From Molossus alvarezi (taxonomy: Eukaryota; Chordata; Mammalia; Chiroptera; Molossidae): a stretch of DNA of 64,000 nucleotides. Under the pieces are notes generated by a model, which did no database searches, had not been told where the DNA came from, and saw only the letters and a program-made list of their open reading frames with translations. Within the stretch, counting starts at the first letter, position 1; each line of letters opens with the position of its first letter. A program made the position numbers and the translations under genes. The DNA lies in NCBI GenBank assembly GCA_037176705.1, contig CM073886.1, forward strand, positions 3,968,001 through 4,032,000. Reading direction: 5' to 3'. Shown one piece after another: positions 34,487-45,364 of this stretch.

Positions 34487-34585
34487 TAATCCTCATGTGA
34501 GGATATTTTTCCATTGGTTTTTAGAGAGAGAGAAGGAGGGAGGGAGGGAAGGACGGAGGGAAGAGGAGAGAGGGATACCCAATGT
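34487..34585 (-). repeat. 3' half of a VES SINE, antisense, with (TTG)n tail
   Basis: It contains the terminal hairpin in reverse (TCCTC-ATGT-GAGGA, perfect) and the GA-rich tract, but not the tRNA head: a 5'-truncated copy. Its tail has become a (TTG)n microsatellite at about 34468-34488. Confidence 0.8.
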
Positions 34586-34974
34586 GAAATATAATCTTTT
34601 TGTTTTGCTATTGGATTCAGATTTGCTAGCATTTGGTTGAAGATGTTTCATCTATAATCATAAGAGATATTGGTCTCTAGTTTCTTCATGATATCTGTGC
34701 CCGGCTTTGGTGTCAGAGTAATGCTGAACTCACAGAATGAGTTAGAAAATGTTTCCTCCTCTTACAATATTTGGAAGCCTTGGAGAAGAAATGTTGTTAA
34801 TCTTGTTCAAATATTTGGTAGAATTCTACAGTGAAGCCATCTGGTTCTGCACTTTTCTTTGTAGGGAGATTTTCATCACTAATTCAATTGCTTTACTTGT
34901 GATAGATCTGTTCAAATGGAGTGCTTCATTTCTTAATGCGTACTTTGGTAATCACATTTTGGCTTTCTTTGTAG

Positions 34975-35112
34975 CGCTCGTACTGGTATGGCCAACCAAG
35001 AATTGGAAGGAAAGAGGAAGAAATGAAAAGCTGTGGAAGAACTGAAAACAAATATTTTGAAGCTGAGTCAACTAGCTTGGTGGCAGGTATCCAGATAGAA
35101 CATTTGCACAAG
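34975..35112 (+). CDS. ABCA3-like transporter, internal exon 6 (TMD1-NBD1 linker)
   Basis: This is 138 nt, 46 codons, phase 0 at both ends. It opens RSYWYGQPRIGRKEEE and closes KYFEAESTSLVAGIQIEHLHK. It matches the linker of ABCA3-type proteins ('PSYWCGKPR', then 'EYFEAEPxxLVAGIKIKHLSK'), which leads directly into the first nucleotide-binding domain. The acceptor is 'gctttctttgtag' and the donor is AAG|GTATTA at 35113, a weaker match than the others. The first residue is Arg where ABCA3 has Pro. The next exon should carry 'VF..G' and the Walker A motif; I found no such exon in the remaining 28.9 kb. Confidence 0.9.
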
Positions 35113-35335
35113 GTATTATTTCAAAGGGAAAGCCCTTTATTAGTGCCTGCCCAGGTGGTAGTGACCATGGACAGGCCAGATGGCAACATCCACAAATGAG
35201 CTAGCTAGTAGGATCCATGTGTGGGCCAGATACTTGATCCACAGGCAGGTGGTTCTGGTGCCAGACACTGCATATGGTTGGGCAAGGTGCCAGGGTCCAT
35301 GGGCAGGCCCGGTGCCAGGATCCACAGGTGAGACT
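35113..35335. repeat. Degenerate G+C-rich short repeats just after exon 6
   Basis: From about 35165 there are variants of 'gatccayrggcaggyc' (ccatggacaggccag, ccatgtgtgggccag, ccacaggcaggtgg, ccatgggcaggccc, ccacaggtgagac). Spacing is irregular, around 25-45 bp. It stands out against AT-rich neighbours. It may be a decayed minisatellite or the 5' end of an old L1. Confidence 0.5.
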
Positions 35336-36719
35336 GGTTACTCTGTTTCTCTTTTAGTTCATGTGTGCCTGGTATATTTTTCCCATTCTTTTACTATTTA
35401 CTTATTTGTGTCTTTAAAATTGAAGAACATTTTTGTATACATATGTACATATAGTTAGTTCATGCTCTTTATTCAATGTGATGATTGCTGCTTTTTAATT
35501 GAGGTGTCCAGGCCATTTACATTTAATGTGATTATTGATATTATTGGTATGGTTTTCATTTATCATCTATTTGATTTCTATTTCTACCACATATTCTTCT
35601 CTTTTTTTGCCTTCTCTTAGATTAATTGAATATATTTCTGAGATTTCATTGCATCTCCCTTTTTTTGGGTATTAACTATACAACTTTCTGTTTTGGTATT
35701 TGACTGTTTTATCTTTGATACATTATACAACTTTAACTTATCACATTCTTCCTTCAAATGGTATTTACCATTTCACATATAGTATAAGAACCTTATATTA
35801 GTTATACTTTAATTTTTTATATTCAGACCCTTCATGCTGCTACTGACATACATTTTACTTATACATATGTTATAAAACCTGCAATATTTTGTTACCATTG
35901 TGCTTGATTTTTCAGTTATATTTTAAGGAAGTTGAAGAGAATGATATATAATTGCCAGTGTAGTTAATAATTCCAGTGTTATCCATTTCTTTGTTTATAT
36001 CTAGATTTCTATCTGGTATAATTTTCCTTCTACCTCACACACTAGCTTTGACATTTTTTTAGTATGCTAGTGCTTAATGCCTTCAGATTTTCTATGTCTA
36101 AAAGAGCCTTCATTTTATCTTCGCTTTTGAAAGATATTGTCATTAGACGTAGAATGTTAGGTTAAAGATGTTTCACTGTCTGTTCACAGGAACTGTTTCC
36201 AGTGAAATTTCTGCTTTAATTTGTATCTTCTTTTCCTTGCATGTTCAGTTCTTTTTTTCTGGAAGATTTTAAGCTGTGGTTTTATGGACTTTGAAGATGA
36301 TGTTTCTTGGTAGCAGCTTCCTTCTCATCCTTTGGGTCTGTTGAGCTTTGAATGTGTAGGCTAATTGTTGTCAGCAAATTTGAAAACATTTTGGCCATTA
36401 TTTATTCAGTTATTTTTATGTTCCAGATCCTTTGGGGAACTTCAACTACATTTTATTATGCCACTAGAAGTTGTATGTATCACAGATACATACATGCTTT
36501 ATTCTTTTAGGTACTTATTTCTGAGATTTGTTTTTGACTGTTTCTATTGATATTATCTTTAAGCTAGCTATTTTTTTTTTTTTGCAATGTCTAATCTGTA
36601 AATTCTATCAAGTATATTTTTATTTTAGGAATTATAGTTTTTAATCTCTGGAAGTTTTATTAATTTTTATCTTTATGGTTTCATTTTTAAATTTACTGGG
36701 TGACATTAATCAAATGATA
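35336..36719 (-). repeat. Old L1, 5' region, antisense
   Basis: It matches old mammalian L1 in reverse, first endonuclease-side sequence ('tgaggtgtccaggccatttacatttaatg'), then 5'UTR/ORF1 ('tttgggtctgttgagctttgaatgtgtagg', 'aacattttggccattatttattcag'). Decayed, no ORFs. Confidence 0.65.
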
Positions 36720-37034
36720 TAGATGTCAAGAGTACAATTCACTGATATATCATCTGTATATTGTACTTTGTGCCTACCAACCAAAGTCAATCTTTTTCTA
36801 TCACCATACATTTGACCACCTTTACCCTTTACTACGACCCAATCCCCTTTTCATCTAGTAACCACCATACTGTTGTCCATGTTTATGAGTTTTGGTTTGT
36901 TTGTTTATTTGTTGCTTTCTGTTTTATATCCCACGTATGAGTAAAATCATATGGTTATTAACTTTTTCGGACTGCCTTATTTTGCTTAGCATGATATCCT
37001 GAAGGTCCACCCATGTTGTTGAAATTGGCAGTAT
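36720..37034 (-). repeat. L1 3' part, antisense, left of HAL1-like copy C
   Basis: Old L1 3'UTR and ORF2 end in reverse ('ttgcttagcatgatatcctgaaggtccacccatgttgttg'). It continues at 39887 after the inserted HAL1-like element. Confidence 0.75.
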
Positions 37035-37417
37035 CTCATCTTTTTTTAAATGTAGCATTATTGTTGAAAGTATTACAGGTGTTCCCCTTTTTTCTCTCAT
37101 TGACCCCCCCTCTTCACTACTGCTCCCCTCCTGCCTTCCTCACACTATTGTCTTTGTCTATTAGTTATGCATATGTGTATATAAGTCCTTTGGTTTATCT
37201 CTTTTCGCCCCCTTCCCTCTGAGGTTCATCAGTCTAAGAAACAATTTGTACTGCTTAATCCCTTCAACTTTTTCACACGCTTCCCATCTGGCAACCAACA
37301 AAACGTTCTCTGTATCTATGAGTGTGTTTCTATTCTGCATGTTCATTTTGTTTGTAGATTCAATTGTTGATAGATATGTATTGATTGCCATTTTATTGTT
37401 CATATTTTTTTCTCCTC

Positions 37418-37575
37418 TTCCTCCTTCTTTTTCCTCCTCCTCCTCCTCCCACTCCTCCTCCTCCAACTCCTCCTCCTTCTCCTTTTCCTCCTCCTCCCAC
37501 TCCTCCTCCTTCTCCTTCTCCTCCTCCTCCTCCTCCTCCTCCTCCTCCTCCTCCTCCTCCTTCTTCTTCTTCTTC
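37418..37575. repeat. (TCC)n/(TTC)n polypyrimidine tract
   Basis: About 158 bp almost purely C and T, with pure (TCC)n at about 37528-37560. It lies between ORF1 and 3'UTR of HAL1-like copy C, where copies A and B have only a short TTCTTC run. The Glu- or Ser-rich reading frames here are artefacts. Confidence 0.97.
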
Positions 37576-37599
37576 AAAAAGACCCATCAACATTTTATA

Positions 37600-38460
37600 T
37601 AATAATGGTTTGGTGGTGGTGAACTCCTTTAGATTTTTCTTTTATGAGAAGCTCTTTATGTGTCTATCAATTCTAAATGACAGTTTTTCAGGACAGAGTA
37701 ATCTTGGTTGTACGTCCTTGCTTTTCATCACTTCGAAAATTTCTTGCCACTTTCTTCTGACCTGCAAAGTTTTCTTTGCAGAAATCAGCTGACAATCTTA
37801 TGGGAGATCCCTTGTAGGTAACTAACTGCTTTTCTCTTGAAGCTTTTAAGATTCTCTCTTTGTCTTTAATCTTTTGCATTTTGATTATGATGTGTCTTGG
37901 TGTGGACTTCTTTGAGTTCATCTTGTTTGGGACTCTGTGTGTTTCCTAAACTTGTATGTTTGTTTCCTTCACCATGTTAGAGAAGTTTTCTGTCATTTTT
38001 TCAAATAGGTTTTCAGTTTCTTATTCTCTCTCTTTTACTTCCAGCACATCCATGATACAAACATTGGCACGCTTGATGTTTTTCCAGAAGCTCCTTACAC
38101 CATCCTCATTTTTTTGGATTCTTTTTTCTTTTTGCTGTTCTGATTGGGTGTTTTTTGATTCCTTATTTTCCAAATCAATGTTTTGCTTCTTGTTTTCACC
38201 TTTTCACCTACACTACTCTTGATTCCCTGTAAATTTTTCTTTATTTCAATTAGTGCATCCTTCATATATGATTGTGCATCCTTCATTTCTGACTGGTCCT
38301 TTTTTATGCTCTTGAGGTCCTCACTAAGTTCTTTGAGCATCCTTATAACGAGTGTTTTGAACTCTGCTTCTGTCAGATTGCTTATATCCATTTTGTTTAG
38401 TTCTTTTCCTAGAGTTTTGTTCTGTTCTTTCATTTGGGACATATTTCTTTGTCTTATCAT
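37600..38460 (-). pseudogene. ORF1 remnant of HAL1-like copy C
   Basis: The first 121 codons (38460-38095) are open: MIRQRNMSQMKEQNKTLGKE, EMKDALIEIKKNLQ coiled coil. A frame break follows, then C-terminal domain at 37688-37921 with 'KDKERILKASREKQLVTYKG' and 'RLSADF'. An internal duplication (KDAQSYMKDA) extends the coiled coil by about 7 residues relative to copy B. Confidence 0.85.
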
Positions 38461-39886
38461 TTTGGCTACCTCCCTGTGTTTGTCTCTATGTATTATGTAG
38501 AGTTGCTCTGTCTCCTAGGCTTGGTAGAGTGGCCTATTGTAGTAGGTGTCCTATAGAGTCCAGTGGCACAGCCTCCCTGATCACCCCAGCTGGGAACTCA
38601 AGGTACATCCCCCATGTGGACTGTATGCCCTTCTGTTGTAATTGGGTCTTTATTGCTGTTGGCATGTCAATAGGAGGGATTTACTCAGGCTGATCAGCTG
38701 AAAGGACTGGCCGTGCTCACTAACCACCAACCTCTGACCACCTTGGAGGATCAACTGTTCAGGGGCCTACCACACAGAGCAAGACTTACTACAGCAGGGC
38801 TCTGGTACCCTATGAGTTCACCTCTTGAGTTTGTCGCTTCTGGAGGTGGTTGGATGGTGGTGCTTTGACATAGTCTGAAGCTGTTCACTGGGTGTGTTGA
38901 CTCTGGGGCCTCCCAGGAGGCACAGGCCAAGGTCAGCCACTGCCTGTGTTCTACCCCTGGGCCACTAGGCATAAGCTACAAAGCAGTCTGCAGATGGCTG
39001 CTGCTTCTGCTGAGCTTGATGGTGCCCAGGCAAAGCCAAGCTGTGAACCAAGACTGGCTGCTGCTAGGTCCACTTAGTGAGGAGTATGGGGCTCACTGAG
39101 GCCAGATGCTGCTTGTTTGAGAGATTTTAGGAAAATATGAAGCATGCGCCCACGCAGGCCATTCCTATGGTAAAGCCACTGGACACAGCTAAAGTGGGCC
39201 CAAAAGCTGGGTGAAGCAGGGCCTCATGGAATCACCAGAGCGGGGCAAACAGTGAGACAGGTTTCTGGAGCCCCACATGTAGCACCTGTCTGCCAGCCCT
39301 TTGGGGAAAGGGCTCACCAAAGGAACAACGGCCTCCGTCAGTATGTCTGTCCAGGAGAAAGCTGCCTCTCCAGCCCTTGACCCAATGCCAAACAACTCAG
39401 TTCTTCCCTGTATGTCTCTGGTATCTATCATACTGCCTCCCCCATGCTGGAGCCTGGAGGAAGTGAGTCTGAGTAAGTCCATGTGCAGGCCCTTCAAGAG
39501 GAACTGCTTGGGACTCCAGCTGCCCCAGCCTCCCGCAGCTTCAGTTCCTGCTGGTTTTTACAGTCAGAAGTTATGGGGACTTCTCTTCCTGGCACTGGAA
39601 CTATGAGCTCGGGGGCCTAGTGTGGGACTGGGACCCCTTGTTCCTTGGGGAGGACCTTCACAGCTGAGGTATCCTCCTGATTTTTATACATCACACGTGG
39701 GTGTGGGACCAGGCCATCTGCCTATGCCCTCCTGCTAGCCTCCATGTGGTTTCTTTAATTTCATAGTTTTCAGGTGGTTCTGAATGATGGTTGTTCTGTA
39801 GTCTGGTTGTAATTTTTATGTGGTGTGGAAAGGGGTGAATACCACGTTTACCTACCCGCCATCTTAACTGTAAGTCCTCATCTTTT

Positions 39887-40325
39887 CCTAGGGCTAAGTA
39901 GTACAGTATTCCATTGTATATATGTACCATATATTCTCTATCCAGTCATCTATCACAGGACACTTTGGTTGCCTTCATGTCTTGGCTATTGTGAATAATG
40001 CTGCAATGAACATAGGGGTGCATAAATATACAAATAAATGTTTTCAAATTTCTCAGATAGCCAGAAGAGGGGTTGCTGGGTCATATGGTAACTCTGTTCT
40101 TAATTTTTTTGGAAACCTCCATACTGTTTTCCATAGTGGCTGTACTAGTTTACATTCCCACCAGCAGTGAATGAGGGTTTCTTTTTCTCCACCACCTCTC
40201 CAACACTTGTTATTACTTGTCTTGTTGATAACCATTCTAACAGGTGTGAGGTGGTTTCTCATTGTAGTTTTGATTTGAATTTTCCGAATAGCTAGTGAAG
40301 CTGAGCATCTTTGATACCTTGTTGT
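39887..40325 (-). repeat. L1 ORF2 end, antisense, right of HAL1-like copy C
   Basis: Continuation of the L1 at 36720: 'tccattgtatatatgtaccatat', 'gctattgtgaataatgctgcaatgaac', 'cccaccagcagtgaatgagg'. In antisense reading it encodes '[19 protein letters not shown]', the L1 ORF2 C-terminal Cys-rich region. Confidence 0.85.
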
Positions 40326-40340
40326 CCAAATCATTAATTT

Positions 40341-40580
40341 TTTTAAATTTGTTAAATCCTCATCCAAAGATATATTTTTTTTTATTGATTTTTAAAGAAA
40401 GTGGAAGGGAGGGGCAGAGAGAGAGACACACAGACATCTATTGGTTGCCTCCCACACATGCCCCAACCAGGACTGGGAATTGAACCTCCAACCCAGGTAT
40501 ATGCCCTTGACCAGGGATTTAATCCATGACCCTTTGGACCACTGGCCAATGCTCTAACCACTTAGCAACACTTTCCAGGG
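40341..40580 (-). repeat. VES SINE, 3'-hairpin subfamily, antisense, 15-bp TSD
   Basis: It lies between ccaaatcattaattt (40326-40340) and ccaaatcactaattt (40581-40595). The tRNA head is at the right ('ctctaaccacttagcaacactttccaggg'). The terminal stem in SINE sense is TCTTT-GGAT-GAGGA, paired only with G-U wobbles. Confidence 0.9.
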
Positions 40581-40700
40581 CCAAATCACTAATTTGATCC
40601 TCTGCTTTATTGATCCTATTGTTGATTCCTTCTAGTTATTCTTCATTTCAGATTTTGTAGTCTTCATTTCTGACTGGTTCCTTTTTTTCAAGAGATTTTA

Positions 40701-40702
<2 letters not shown>

Positions 40703-40742
<40 letters not shown>
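40703..40742. repeat. (AT)n microsatellite
   Basis: About 20 AT units with a shorter array 15 bp further on. It is probably grown from the tail of the SINE at 41508. Confidence 0.95.
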
Positions 40743-40747
<5 letters not shown>

Positions 40748-40771
40748 CTTTAATATATATATGAAATCTTA

Positions 40772-41501
40772 ATTATTGAAAATATGACAGATATCTCCTT
40801 TTTTCCCCCATTGACCACCTCTCTCATCTCCTACCCCTCTCCTGCTTTCCCCACACTATTGTCTGTGTCCATGGGTTATGTATAGATGCATATAAGCTCT
40901 TTGGTTTATCTCTTTCCAACCCCACCACTCCCTATCCCTTTAAGGTTTGTCAGTCTGTTTCCTACTTCCATGTCTCTGGACCTATTTTGATGGACAGCTT
41001 ATTTTGTTCATTATATTCCATAAATAAGGGAGGTCATGTGGTACTTGTTCTAGCACAAAAATAAGCATATAGATTAATGGAACAGAACAGAGACCCCAGA
41101 AATCTACCTAAGCCATTGCACTCAATTTATATATGACAAAGAAGTCAAGAACAGTGGAGAAAAGACAGTCTCTTCAATAAATGGTATTGAGAAAATTGGA
41201 CAGGTATATGCAAAAAAAAAAAATGAAACTAGACTACCAACTTACACCATACACAAGAATAAACCCAAAATGGATAAAAGACTTAAATGTAACTCATGAA
41301 ACTATAAAAACCCTAGGAGAAAATATAGGCAGAAAAATCTCAGACATCACACACAGCAGAATTTTCATTCATACATTTCCTAGGGCAACAGAAACAAAGG
41401 GGGAAAAAAAGAACAAATGAGACTACATCAAACTAAAAAGCTTCTACACAGCAAAAGAAACAAGCATCCAAATGAAAATGAAACCCACTCTCTTGGAGAA
41501 C
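40772..41501 (-). mobile_element. 5'-inverted L1 fragment
   Basis: The left part (40772-about 41050) is L1 3'UTR in antisense. At about 41050 it switches to sense ORF2 sequence ('agattaatggaacagaacagagacc' to 'caaactaaaaagcttctacacagcaaaag', ending about 41501). This head-to-head arrangement is the product expected of twin priming. 'cttaatt' on both sides (40765-40771, 41502-41508) may be its short TSD. Confidence 0.75.
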
Positions 41502-41508
41502 TTAATTT

Positions 41509-41725
41509 TTAAAATTATTTTAGGTTTATTTTATAGAGAGAAAGGGAGAGAGAGAAAGAAAGGACCATCGATGTGAGAGAGAAATATTTATCGGTTGCCT
41601 CCCAAATGTGCCCCAACTGGGGATCAAACCTGCAGCCTGGGTATGTACCTTTACAGGGAATCAACCCTGCCACCCTTTGGTGTATGGGACAAGGCTGCAA
41701 CCAACTGAGCCACCCTGGCCAGGGC
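41509..41725 (-). repeat. VES SINE, antisense, TSD split by inverted L1
   Basis: The head ends 'caactgagccaccctggccagggc' at 41725. It is followed by ctgactggttctttttt (41726-41742), which matches ctgactggttcctttttt at 40670-40687. The left TSD is therefore about 1 kb away, because the inverted L1 landed in the SINE's tail. Confidence 0.85.
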
Positions 41726-43185
41726 CTGACTGGTTCTTTTTTATGGTTTCTATGTTTTTTATATATGGTATTTCTTTGTTGAACTTCTCACTAAATTCCT
41801 TGAGTATCCTTATGACCTCTTGATAACTCTATATCTGGTAAATTGCTTGCCTCCATTTTATTTAGTTCTATTTCTTGAGATAGCTACTGTTTTTTTCATT
41901 TGGGGCATATTTCTTTGTATCCCCATCTTTGCTGCCTCTCTTTGTATGTTACTATGTATTAGGTAGATAGATGCCCTATGCTTTGGTATGATGGCCTTAT
42001 GTAGTAGGTGTCTCTTAGGTCTCCTTGGTGCAGTCTCCTTAATTGTCTGAGCTCTGTGCTACAGGACAGTTTTTATGTGGCTTATGTGAGCCCTCCTATT
42101 GTAATCCAGCATTTAATGCTGTAGGTTGTTCCATGGGTGGGTTTTCCTATCAGGTTGGCTATGAGGATCGACCCCAAGCACAGTGTATGAGCTGTTGTGT
42201 GGGGCTGTCTCCGCAAAACTGAGTTCACCTCAATAGTGTCTGGTATCTGCCAAGATTTCCATTTGTGATTGCCTTTGTAATTGAGTCATGCTCTGATGTG
42301 CTGTGAACCACTGAATATGTTGATCTGGAGCCACCGAGAGGGAATCCAGTACTGGTCGATGTCAGGTGCTGCCTGACCAGTCCTGGGCTACCTATTTGGA
42401 GCTATAAAGCTATTTACAGTTTTTGGCTGCCTCTTGGTGTGTTGGGAGTGGCCTAGTTACACACTAAGACTGGTTTCCACCAACAGTGAGCCTGGGGGCA
42501 GGTCAGCAAAAGGCCCAAATCTCCCTGAGATCCACTTGCACCTGATAGCTACCTTTTAGTCTCAGTCACTGAAAGAGCCTCTGACAGTACAGGAGTTGTG
42601 TGAGAGGTTCTAGTGAGTCAGGAGGTAGGGGCAAGTGGTGTTCACCATATTGATACAGATTCCAATTTAGCAGAGTTTGAGGCCACTCAGCAACAATCTC
42701 AGCATACACCATAGTCAGTTGCCACCTGCTGTGTGCCCATGGACCTTTGTGGTGGGGCAGGGTCTTAGGGATTCATCAGGGTGAGGCCAGTAGTGTTCAT
42801 CATGTTCAAACAGACCAAGATTTTACCTTGTGAAAGGAGGGCTCTACACAGGAAGGTGGTGATGGTCTGGGGTGTGTGGGAAAATTGGCCCCACCCAAAA
42901 GCTACACAACTCGGATTTTCCCAAAGTCTGTCTGGACCACCTAGAAAGTCTTCTGTACTAGAGTACCAGGCTGGCTACAGCCCACTGACATTATTGCTGA
43001 TCACAAGATCAGCAGGATGGGGCCACCAGGAATGGAGAGGGTGGAGTTAGTGGTTCTCCCCAGTCAGGCTAATGGATCTCCCACAGGATCCAGAAAAAGG
43101 GCCAGTCTCTGGCTTGTGGGGTTGGGAGGGATGGCTTCTCAGCCACTCTGGGTGCTCAGGCAGTTACTCTTTACCATAGGGGGCA

Positions 43186-43520
43186 GGGCACAGTTTCTCT
43201 GGGGCTCTACGCATCGCACACTGCTACTCTGGCCTGCAGAAGGCATCGTACAGCTTCTCTGGTTCTCAGGGCATTTGGTGCAGCTGCTCTAGCCAGTGGG
43301 GTGCAGGGCACAACTTCTCTGGCACTCTGGAGGCATGCTCGCAGCTGCCCTGGCCTGCAGGTGATGAGACACATCTTTTCTGGTGCTTTGGGATCCTAGT
43401 ATAGCTTCTCAGGAGTTTCAGACACACGTGTGCAGCTAAGGCGGCTGGCATTAACCACAGCTACTCTGGCCCGTGGAGGAAGGGGTCACTGCACACAGTG
43501 GAGTCGCTGCTCTGGTACCT
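43186..43520. repeat. ~30-bp degenerate tandem array in an L1/HAL1-like 5'UTR
   Basis: About ten units of the form 'gcacagcttctctggnnctnnggggcat', with strong variation. It lies in the antisense 5'UTR of the element at 40596-45362. Confidence 0.7.
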
Positions 43521-43614
43521 TGTGGAAAGAAGAGGAAATGGCCTCTGCCCCAGAGCCATACAACTCTCTCTGATTGTCCCCGAGCTTGCCCTCAGGAGCC
43601 TTTAAAGAAAGTTA

Positions 43615-45040
43615 TACCACATGAAAAAGATCATACACCATTGTCAAGTGGGATTTACTTTGAGGATACAAGGTTAATACAATATTTTCAAACCAATAAA
43701 CATAAACAAAATGAAAGTTAAAAAATCACACAATCATATCAATAGACACAGAAAAAGTATTTGATGAAATCCAGCACCCATCTATGATAAAAACCCAGCA
43801 ATGTGGGAATAGAGGGAACATCTCTCAACATAATAAAGGGCATACATGACAAACTCACAGCTAACATCATACTCATTGGGCAAAAACTAAAAGTGTTTCT
43901 CCTAAGAACAGGAACAAGACAGGGATGTCTGCTTTTGCCACTCTTTTTCCACATAGTACTGGAAGTCCTAGTCACAGCAAACAGAAAAGAAGAAGAAATG
44001 AAAGGCATTCAAATTGGAAAGGAGAAAGCAAAACTGTCATTATTCACAGATGACATGATACTGTTTATAGAAAACCCTAGAGACTCCACCGAAAAGAATA
44101 CAATATCTAATAAATGAATTCAGCAAAGCAGCAGGATACAGAATTACTATTTAGAAATTGGTGACCTTTTTATACACCAATAATGAACTATCAGAAAGAG
44201 AAATTAAGAAAACAATCTCATTTACTATTGCAGCAACAACAAGATAAGGTACCTAGGAATAAATTTAACCAAGAATGTAAAGGACCAATACTCAGAAAAT
44301 TGTAAGGTACTGAAGAAAGAAATTGACAAAGATACAACTAAATGGAAGCATATACAGTGTTTATGGATAGGAAAAATTAACATCATTAAAATGTTCATAT
44401 TACGCAAAGCAATCTATAGATTCAACACAATCCATATTAAAATACCAATGGCACATCTCACAGATCTAGAACAGATATTCCAAAAACATATAGAAAACCA
44501 TAATAGGCTCTGAATAGTCACAGCAATCTTGAAAAAGAACAAAGTTGAAAGGATCATAATACCACATATCAGGTTATACCACCAAGCTATTGCAATCAAA
44601 AGAGCCTGGTACTGGCACAAGAACAGGTGTATAGATCAGTGGAACAGAACAGAGAACCCAGAAATCCACCCAAGACAGTGTGCTCAATTAATATTTGACA
44701 AAGGTGGCAAGAGCATGCAATGGAGAAAAGATAGTCTCTTCAATAAATGATGTTGGGAAAATTGGACAGGCACATGCCAAGAAAATGAAACTAGACCACC
44801 AGTTTACACCATACACAAGAATAAACTCAAAATGGATAAAATACTTAAATGTAAGTTATAAAACCATAAGAATACTAGAAGAAAACAGACAGTAAAATTT
44901 CATATGTTTCTTGCAGGAATATTTTTGCCCATATAGCTCATCGAGGAAGGGAAACAAAGGAAAAAAGAAACAAATGGGACTACATCAAAATAAAAAGGTT
45001 TTGCACAACAAATTAAATTAACAACAAAATGAATTACTGC
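43615..45040 (+). mobile_element. Sense L1 fragment: ORF2 RT to C-terminus, no 3'UTR
   Basis: It starts within the RT ('catacaccattgtcaagtggg'), passes '[20 protein letters not shown]' and '[14 protein letters not shown]' (RT active-site box F-T-D-D), and ends in the region before the Cys-rich domain. It is truncated at both ends and contains stops. It interrupts an antisense element's 5'UTR. Confidence 0.85.
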
Positions 45041-45364
45041 ACCTCTCCCCAGCTCTGGTGCTCCAGGTAAGGGAGCCGGGCATGGGGTTGAGACCCCTTG
45101 CTCCTCAGAGAAAACCTTTGCAGCAGAGATATCCTTCCAGATTCTCAGCTACCATGTGTGGGTGTGGGCTTAGCCCTTTTTGGGTCTGCATCTTTCCTAT
45201 CATTCTCCATATGGCTTCTGTACATCCTTGGTTATAGGGCTTCTGTTCAGCTAGTTTTCCATTGATTATTCAGGATGATTGCGCTGTAATTTAGTTGTGG
45301 TTCCATTGTGGGCCTGGAAGGAGGTGAATGTAGCTTGCACCTGCTATGCTGCCATCTTCTTCCA

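Larger units (their letters stand above)
32095..34960 (-). repeat. Old L1 (3'UTR to RT), antisense
   Basis: The left part 'cttaaaattaaccattttaaagc' is an old L1 3'UTR. ORF2 then runs in reverse: 'ttgggaatatacctaggagtagaattgctggttcatat' (C-terminal end), RT sequence near 34050-34260 (DFKGKDF in one direction; 'VNIILNSERLKSFPLKSETRQGC' in antisense reading), and the 'ctggttctgcacttttctttg' region at 34840. It is degraded throughout, and two SINE remnants are inserted. It ends just before exon 6. Confidence 0.75.
37045..39876 (-). mobile_element. ORF1-only L1-type element (HAL1-like) copy C, 10-bp TSD
   Basis: This is 2832 bp between ctcatctttt at 37035-37044 and 39877-39886; the older L1 on both sides rejoins there. 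In sense order: 5' end 'gacttacagttaagatggcggg', a ~1.4-kb 5'UTR, ORF1 (38460 to about 37600), a hugely expanded polypurine tract, then 3'UTR with the polypyrimidine module and tail. No ORF2. Same architecture as copies A and B. Confidence 0.9.
40596..45362 (-). mobile_element. L1/HAL1-like element, antisense: ORF1 and 5'UTR, heavily interrupted
   Basis: Segments 40596-40687, 41743-about 43614 and 45041-45362 fit one antisense element. Coiled-coil ORF1 sequence in reverse ('catttctgactggttcttttttatgg') is followed by a 5'UTR ending with the reverse of an 'aagatggcagcatagcaggtgcaag' start at 45362. Interruptions are a SINE plus 5'-inverted L1 (40688-41725) and a sense L1 fragment (43615-45040). 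Whether it had an ORF2 cannot be judged, since its 3' side is missing or merged with older L1. Confidence 0.65.

Noticed and set aside
37161..37593. Glu-rich, Gly-rich or Ser-rich proteins
   Set aside because: All come from one (TCC)n/(GGA)n tract read in different frames.
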